This document shows positions 5,340-8,536 of a stretch of DNA of 8,536 nt, in pieces. The stretch lies in assembly GCA_021163705.1 (NCBI GenBank), contig JAGGTO010000096.1, forward strand, positions 1 to 8,536. The letters are read 5' to 3'. Within the stretch, counting starts at the first letter, position 1. The number at the start of each line of letters is the position of its first letter. The DNA is from Thermoplasmata archaeon. GTDB taxonomy: Archaea; Thermoplasmatota; Thermoplasmata; Thermoplasmatales; Aciduliprofundaceae. A program made the translations under genes and the position numbers. Under the pieces are notes generated by a model. It saw only the letters and a list, made by a program, of their open reading frames with translations. It ran no database searches and was not told where the DNA came from.

Positions 5340-6838
5340 ATCACCTTCACACTCTCTCCTCCATGCTTCGTCTCTCTGGGACGAATTTCCACAAAGAGGG
5401 GCATGGAGATATTTCCACCTGTAACCAAAGCCACTCCTATGGGCAGTCTCTGTATCTCCTCGAGAGAGCCCCTGGTTAGACCCTCCACAGAGTTGCCAAT
5501 GGCTTTGAGATCATGGGGATTGGTTACCTTGAGTATAATTTGCGTGTTACATTGAGATAATATATTCTTATCCACCTTGGCAGGTCTCTGGGATATTATA
5601 CACAACCCAAGACCGAATTTTCGGCCCTCTGAGGCTATGGTTCTCAGTATCTTTGTGGCGGATGAAACGCCCTGCTGAGGTGCGTAGTTATGGGCCTCTT
5701 CGATCACGAGCATAAGCGGAGGGATTTTTTCTCTCTTTCTCAGCTCAAACAGGGCCATGGATAATCGCTGCACAACAAGCTCCTGGATATCTGGAGGTAT
5801 GCCCCTGAGATTTATTATGGATAGTTTTCCCCTTTCTACAATTTCATCAATTCTGGTTCCTCTCTTATCGAATATACCCATCTCATCCAGATACTCAAGC
5901 TGAGCTATGAGAGGTGCAAGATTATTGTTTTCCTCAGATTCCAAGAGTCTTATTATGTCTCTGATGGTGAAATATTTTCTGGACATTTTTAGAAGATCCA
6001 TCGCCTTTCTTAATGGTATGAGGTACTGGCGTGCGTCCAGGTTCATAAGGTTGAGAAGCTCTCTGGGAGCCATTGTGGATAAGGTGAATTTTAAAGGCTT
6101 TGCCTTATTTAACTGTGCATCCGGGCTAAATACCTTAACCTTGGTGGCATATCCTCTCGGTCTCACTTTGAACTCCTCATGGGCCTTGGTTTTCCTGGCA
6201 GGAAATTTGAGTGAGGGATACTCACCATGGGGATCTATTACTATGGCTGTCACACCATGTTTGAGAAACTCCTCCAGAAGCACTCCTGTAAGATAGCTCT
6301 TTCCTGCTCCTGTTTTTGCAAGAATGCTCACATGCTTTTGAACCATGGCATTTATGTCCAGATATATGGGAATGTTTTTATGTCGAAATAATCTCCCAAT
6401 ATAGGCCCCCTTCTCACGAATATCCTCTATACCAATAACTTTTTTTATGAATGAATCCTGGGCAAGATAAACTACGCTGCCAACCCTGAATGGAATTCGT
6501 GGATATTGCAAAAACCCTTTAGAATCTCGGTAGCCTATTACAATAACGGTCGCAGAGAGCATCTCCTTTACTTCCACATCGTTGCCCATGAGGATCTCCT
6601 TGGTTCTCTCTATGCTCAGATTGGTCTTTCTTTTAATCTCATCCACCCTGCCAAGCACCCATCCAAATTTTTCATGTAAAACCTGGACATAGTCTCCCTG
6701 CTCAACCACTCCACTCACAGAAAATGTAAACTGGGTGGTTCCAACATCTCCGTAAATTATACCTACTCTCCTCAATCCTTTCTCCTTTGTAGCATCGTAA
6801 CTAAGCTCAACTGGTGCACTATTTACAACTTCTTCCAT
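5336..6838 (-). CDS. herA: HerA-type hexameric DNA translocase/helicase ATPase
   Basis: HerA proteins are FtsK/VirB4-related ATPases that pump double-stranded DNA; in archaea they normally act with the nuclease NurA to resect broken ends. This 500-aa protein has an N-terminal HAS-barrel-like beta domain (about 20-165), then the ATPase core: Walker A KTGAGKS (175-181) after VSILA, IDPHGEY (201-207), Walker B LMLVIEEAHNYAP (375-387), and the sensor segment IISQRPAKVDKNIL (414-427) followed by QCNTQIILKVTNPHDL. Length and motif order are normal for HerA, and nothing appears broken. It starts 8 bp after the PAN stop and overlaps the DUF357 start, so the three genes are probably one transcript. 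No NurA gene is present in the window. A divergent HerA-like role cannot be excluded. Confidence 0.92.
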   Translation of the reverse strand: MEEVVNSAPVELSYDATKEKGLRRVGIIYGDVGTTQFTFSVSGVVEQGDYVQVLHEKFGWVLGRVDEIKRKTNLSIERTKEILMGNDVEVKEMLSATVIVIGYRDSKGFLQYPRIPFRVGSVVYLAQDSFIKKVIGIEDIREKGAYIGRLFRHKNIPIYLDINAMVQKHVSILAKTGAGKSYLTGVLLEEFLKHGVTAIVIDPHGEYPSLKFPARKTKAHEEFKVRPRGYATKVKVFSPDAQLNKAKPLKFTLSTMAPRELLNLMNLDARQYLIPLRKAMDLLKMSRKYFTIRDIIRLLESEENNNLAPLIAQLEYLDEMGIFDKRGTRIDEIVERGKLSIINLRGIPPDIQELVVQRLSMALFELRKREKIPPLMLVIEEAHNYAPQQGVSSATKILRTIASEGRKFGLGLCIISQRPAKVDKNILSQCNTQIILKVTNPHDLKAIGNSVEGLTRGSLEEIQRLPIGVALVTGGNISMPLFVEIRPRETKHGGESVKVI

Positions 6839-6846
6839 AGAAACCC

Positions 6847-8031
6847 CTACGCAAACATCTCTTCTGAAGACTCTTTTCTCATCTCATCCGCATGCAGAAA
6901 CTTCTTTATGGCTTTTTCAAAATCTTCCTGGGTTACATAGTCCCTTTCATCCCTTATGGCAAACATTCCTGCTTCCATGCATATAACCTTCAAATCTGCT
7001 CCACTAAACCCATCGGTCTTCTTCGCAATCCTTTCAAGATCCACATCTTTCAAGTTCATCTTGCGAGTGTGAATCTTCAAAATCTCCAATCTTGCATTCA
7101 AATCAGGATACGGCACGATTATAATACGATCAAATCTTCCTGGTCTTAATAGAGCTTCGTCCAGTATATCCGGTCGGTTGGTGGCTGCTATTATCTTCAC
7201 ATTATCCAGCGGCTCGAAACCATCCATCTCTGCCAGAAGCTGCATTAAAGTACGCTGAACTTCCCTATCTCCCGAGGTGGCAAGATCCAGCCTTCTTGCA
7301 CCTATGGCATCTATCTCATCTATAAATACAATGCTCGGGGCCTTCTTTCTTGCAAGATTGAAAAGATCACGCACAAGTTTTGCCCCTTCTCCAATATATT
7401 TTCTCACAAGCTCACTGCCCACAGTTCTTATAAATGTGGCATGCGTATGATGCGCCACTGCCTTAGCCAGTAGAGTTTTACCGGTTCCCGGAGGTCCGGC
7501 TAAAAGCACGCCCTTTGGAGGTTCTATACCCACCTTTTTATAAAGCTCAGGTTTTAGCAAGGGTAATTCAACAGCCTCCCTTATCTCACGAATTTGTTTT
7601 TCTAATCCTCCAATATCATTGTAGGTTACCTTGGGCTTTTCAATTATTTCAGCCGCAGCTACAGCAGGATCATATGATTCGGGTATTAGATGCACTATTG
7701 CAAAACTTTGTTTGTTAAGAGCAACTTTAACTCCTGGCCTTATCTGCTCCCGGGGCACATACTGTGATATGTTTACCACAAAGGATGGGCCTGCAGTGCT
7801 TCTAACCACTATCTTATCATTGTCCAGAACATCCTCGATTGTGCCTACTAAAAGAGGAGGAGCTTTCATTCTCGCAATTTCTTTTCTCAATCTTTCCACA
7901 TCATTCTGAAGCCTTCTAAGCTCTGCCTCTAAATATCTTTTCTCATCCTCCAGTATTCTTATCTGCCTCAGAAGCTCCTCCCTATCGTAATCATATCCCA
8001 AGAGCTTACTCTCGATTTCATCCCTACTCAT
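6847..8031 (-). CDS. pan: Proteasome-activating nucleotidase (PAN), AAA+ unfoldase
   Basis: PAN is the archaeal counterpart of the 19S ATPase ring: it unfolds substrates and feeds them to the 20S proteasome. The 394-aa protein has an N-terminal coiled coil (about 18-56), the coil-breaking KAPPLLVG (57-63) leading into the OB domain (to ~115), then the AAA+ module: Walker A GPPGTGKT (179-186), pore loop KYIGEG (211-216), Walker B SIVFIDEID (233-241), sensor-1 ATNRPD (283-288) and arginine fingers in LLRPGRFDR (R296, R299). The C-terminus is EEMFA: the usual hydrophobic-Tyr-X (HbYX) gate-opening tail is here Met-Phe-Ala. It is somewhat shorter than the ~430-aa Methanocaldococcus protein, mostly at the N-terminus. 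The ATG at 8031 gives a charged start and a complete coiled coil. It is the first gene of the PAN-HerA-DUF357 unit. Confidence 0.93.
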   Translation of the reverse strand: MSRDEIESKLLGYDYDREELLRQIRILEDEKRYLEAELRRLQNDVERLRKEIARMKAPPLLVGTIEDVLDNDKIVVRSTAGPSFVVNISQYVPREQIRPGVKVALNKQSFAIVHLIPESYDPAVAAAEIIEKPKVTYNDIGGLEKQIREIREAVELPLLKPELYKKVGIEPPKGVLLAGPPGTGKTLLAKAVAHHTHATFIRTVGSELVRKYIGEGAKLVRDLFNLARKKAPSIVFIDEIDAIGARRLDLATSGDREVQRTLMQLLAEMDGFEPLDNVKIIAATNRPDILDEALLRPGRFDRIIIVPYPDLNARLEILKIHTRKMNLKDVDLERIAKKTDGFSGADLKVICMEAGMFAIRDERDYVTQEDFEKAIKKFLHADEMRKESSEEMFA

Positions 8032-8064
8032 TATTTAACACCATTATTCTATATCTTTTTTTGG

Positions 8065-8072
8065 TATTTTAA
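8065..8072 (-). promoter_or_regulatory. TATA box of the PAN-HerA-DUF357 operon
   Basis: On the minus strand this reads TTAAAATA. Its centre is about 37 bp before the PAN ATG, giving a predicted start near 8042 and a ~10-nt leader. A second AT-rich TATA-like core at 8050-8054 is too close (about 21 bp) to be the main element. The aminotransferase gene ends only 59 bp upstream on the same strand, so read-through is also possible. Confidence 0.5.
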
Positions 8073-8090
8073 TGTTGTGAAGGCTCTCAA

Positions 8091-8536
8091 TTAGCTCATC
8101 TTTAAAAGATATTCTTTCAATCTTTCCACACCTTTTTTTATCCTCTCTTTTGAAGTTGTAAAAGATAACCTAATATGCCCTTCTCCATGCGTTCCAAAGG
8201 TTACACCGGGAGCCACAGCTACTTTTTTCGATCTGAGCAAACCATCTGCAAAGGAATAACTGTCCATCGAGTATTTTGATATGTTCAGGAAAAGATAAAA
8301 AGCTCCGGTGGGTCTAACGAAATCAATATCGGGAATATCTTCAAGAAGAGAGATTAAAAGATTTCTTCTCTCCTTATACTCCTCCTTCATCCTCTCAGTA
8401 GCTTCTTGGGATTCGAGAAGTGCTGCTATCCCTGCTCTTTGAGCCATAGAGGGTGGGGAAATTAGGGTATATCCCTGAAGACCATCCAGTGTTTGAGTAA
8501 TATCCTCATTTCTGCTAACCAAAAATCCTAATCTCC
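8091..8536 (-). CDS. PLP-dependent class I/II aminotransferase, C-terminal part (5' end beyond the window)
   Basis: The frame stays open to the window edge; the last ~147 residues are visible. The first visible residues (RLGFLVSRNED) match the segment just after the PLP-binding lysine in fold-type I aminotransferases, where the family has a W/G-RLGY/F motif, so the lysine lies outside the window. Further support: PTGAFYLFLNIS (substrate/cofactor-proximal GAFY), VAVAPGVTFG (the APGxxFG turn) and HIRLSFTTSKERIKKGVERL (carboxylate-binding Arg in IRLSF). This is the aspartate/aromatic aminotransferase Ibeta/Igamma-like group; the substrate cannot be told from this part. A TTG at 8522 is not a credible start because conserved sequence continues beyond it. 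It lies on the same strand as PAN, 59 bp upstream. Confidence 0.9.
   Translation of the reverse strand, partial: RLGFLVSRNEDITQTLDGLQGYTLISPPSMAQRAGIAALLESQEATERMKEEYKERRNLLISLLEDIPDIDFVRPTGAFYLFLNISKYSMDSYSFADGLLRSKKVAVAPGVTFGTHGEGHIRLSFTTSKERIKKGVERLKEYLLKMS

Noticed and set aside
8056..8062. Run of seven T on the plus strand between PAN and the aminotransferase gene
   Set aside because: No plus-strand gene ends there; on the transcribed minus strand it is an A-run within the PAN promoter, so it is not a terminator for a known gene.
7886..8127. Repeated 13-mer caatctttccaca (about 7888 and 8118)
   Set aside because: Both copies encode a VERL(R/K) heptad in unrelated helices of PAN and the aminotransferase; this is shared codon use, not a mobile or regulatory repeat.
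1..8536. CRISPR arrays, insertion sequences, integrase attachment sites, toxin-antitoxin or defence genes
   Set aside because: No regularly spaced repeats, transposase or integrase motifs, or terminal inverted repeats with target duplications were found; composition and codon use are uniform apart from the GC-rich left edge.

Overview
The window looks like a chromosomal segment of a thermophilic euryarchaeon, most plausibly from the Thermoplasmatota (an Aciduliprofundum/DHVE2-like relative). The domain call is firm: proteasome-activating nucleotidase (PAN), a HerA-type ATPase, an archaeal Sm-like protein, ribosomal protein L37e, a DUF357-type protein and TATA-box promoters are all archaeal. 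The lineage call is an inference from gene content, AT-rich DNA and heavy use of AGA/AGG (Arg) and ATA (Ile) codons. No insertion sequence, CRISPR array, prophage or integrase is visible; this is dense core-genome DNA.

Layout: (1) Positions 1-80 hold the start of a GC-rich transcription unit that runs leftward out of the window, preceded by a clear TATA box and two overlapping perfect palindromes; a structured RNA gene is likely but its identity is unresolved. (2) 223-1458 (minus) is an archaeal tRNA methylthiotransferase of the e-MtaB/CDKAL1 type. It is divergent from (3) the plus-strand unit Lsm (1565-1792), L37e (1803-1970, a 55-aa gene that is easy to miss) and PurF (1915-3357), which are tightly packed and overlapping. 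(4) A TATA box just after purF drives a two-gene unit of unrecognised proteins: a ~74-82-aa basic protein and a 464-aa protein with a winged-helix-like C-terminus, coupled by an ATGA overlap. (5) This converges, with an 11-bp gap, on a minus-strand operon transcribed as PAN (8031-6847), HerA (6838-5336), DUF357 protein (5339-5046), with 8-bp and overlapping junctions. (6) The right edge carries the C-terminal part of a PLP-dependent class I/II aminotransferase (minus).

The genes are mainly information processing and protein turnover: tRNA modification, RNA binding, ribosome, de novo purine synthesis (first committed step), DNA translocation and proteasomal unfolding. The points most worth a second look are the purF start (no usable start codon next to its catalytic Cys; a propeptide overlapping rpl37e is the best reading), a PAN C-terminus lacking the canonical HbYX tyrosine, HerA sitting between PAN and a DUF357 gene with no NurA nearby, the unrecognised 464-aa gene and its small partner, and the palindromes at the left-edge promoter. 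No clearly new defence or mobile system is seen.
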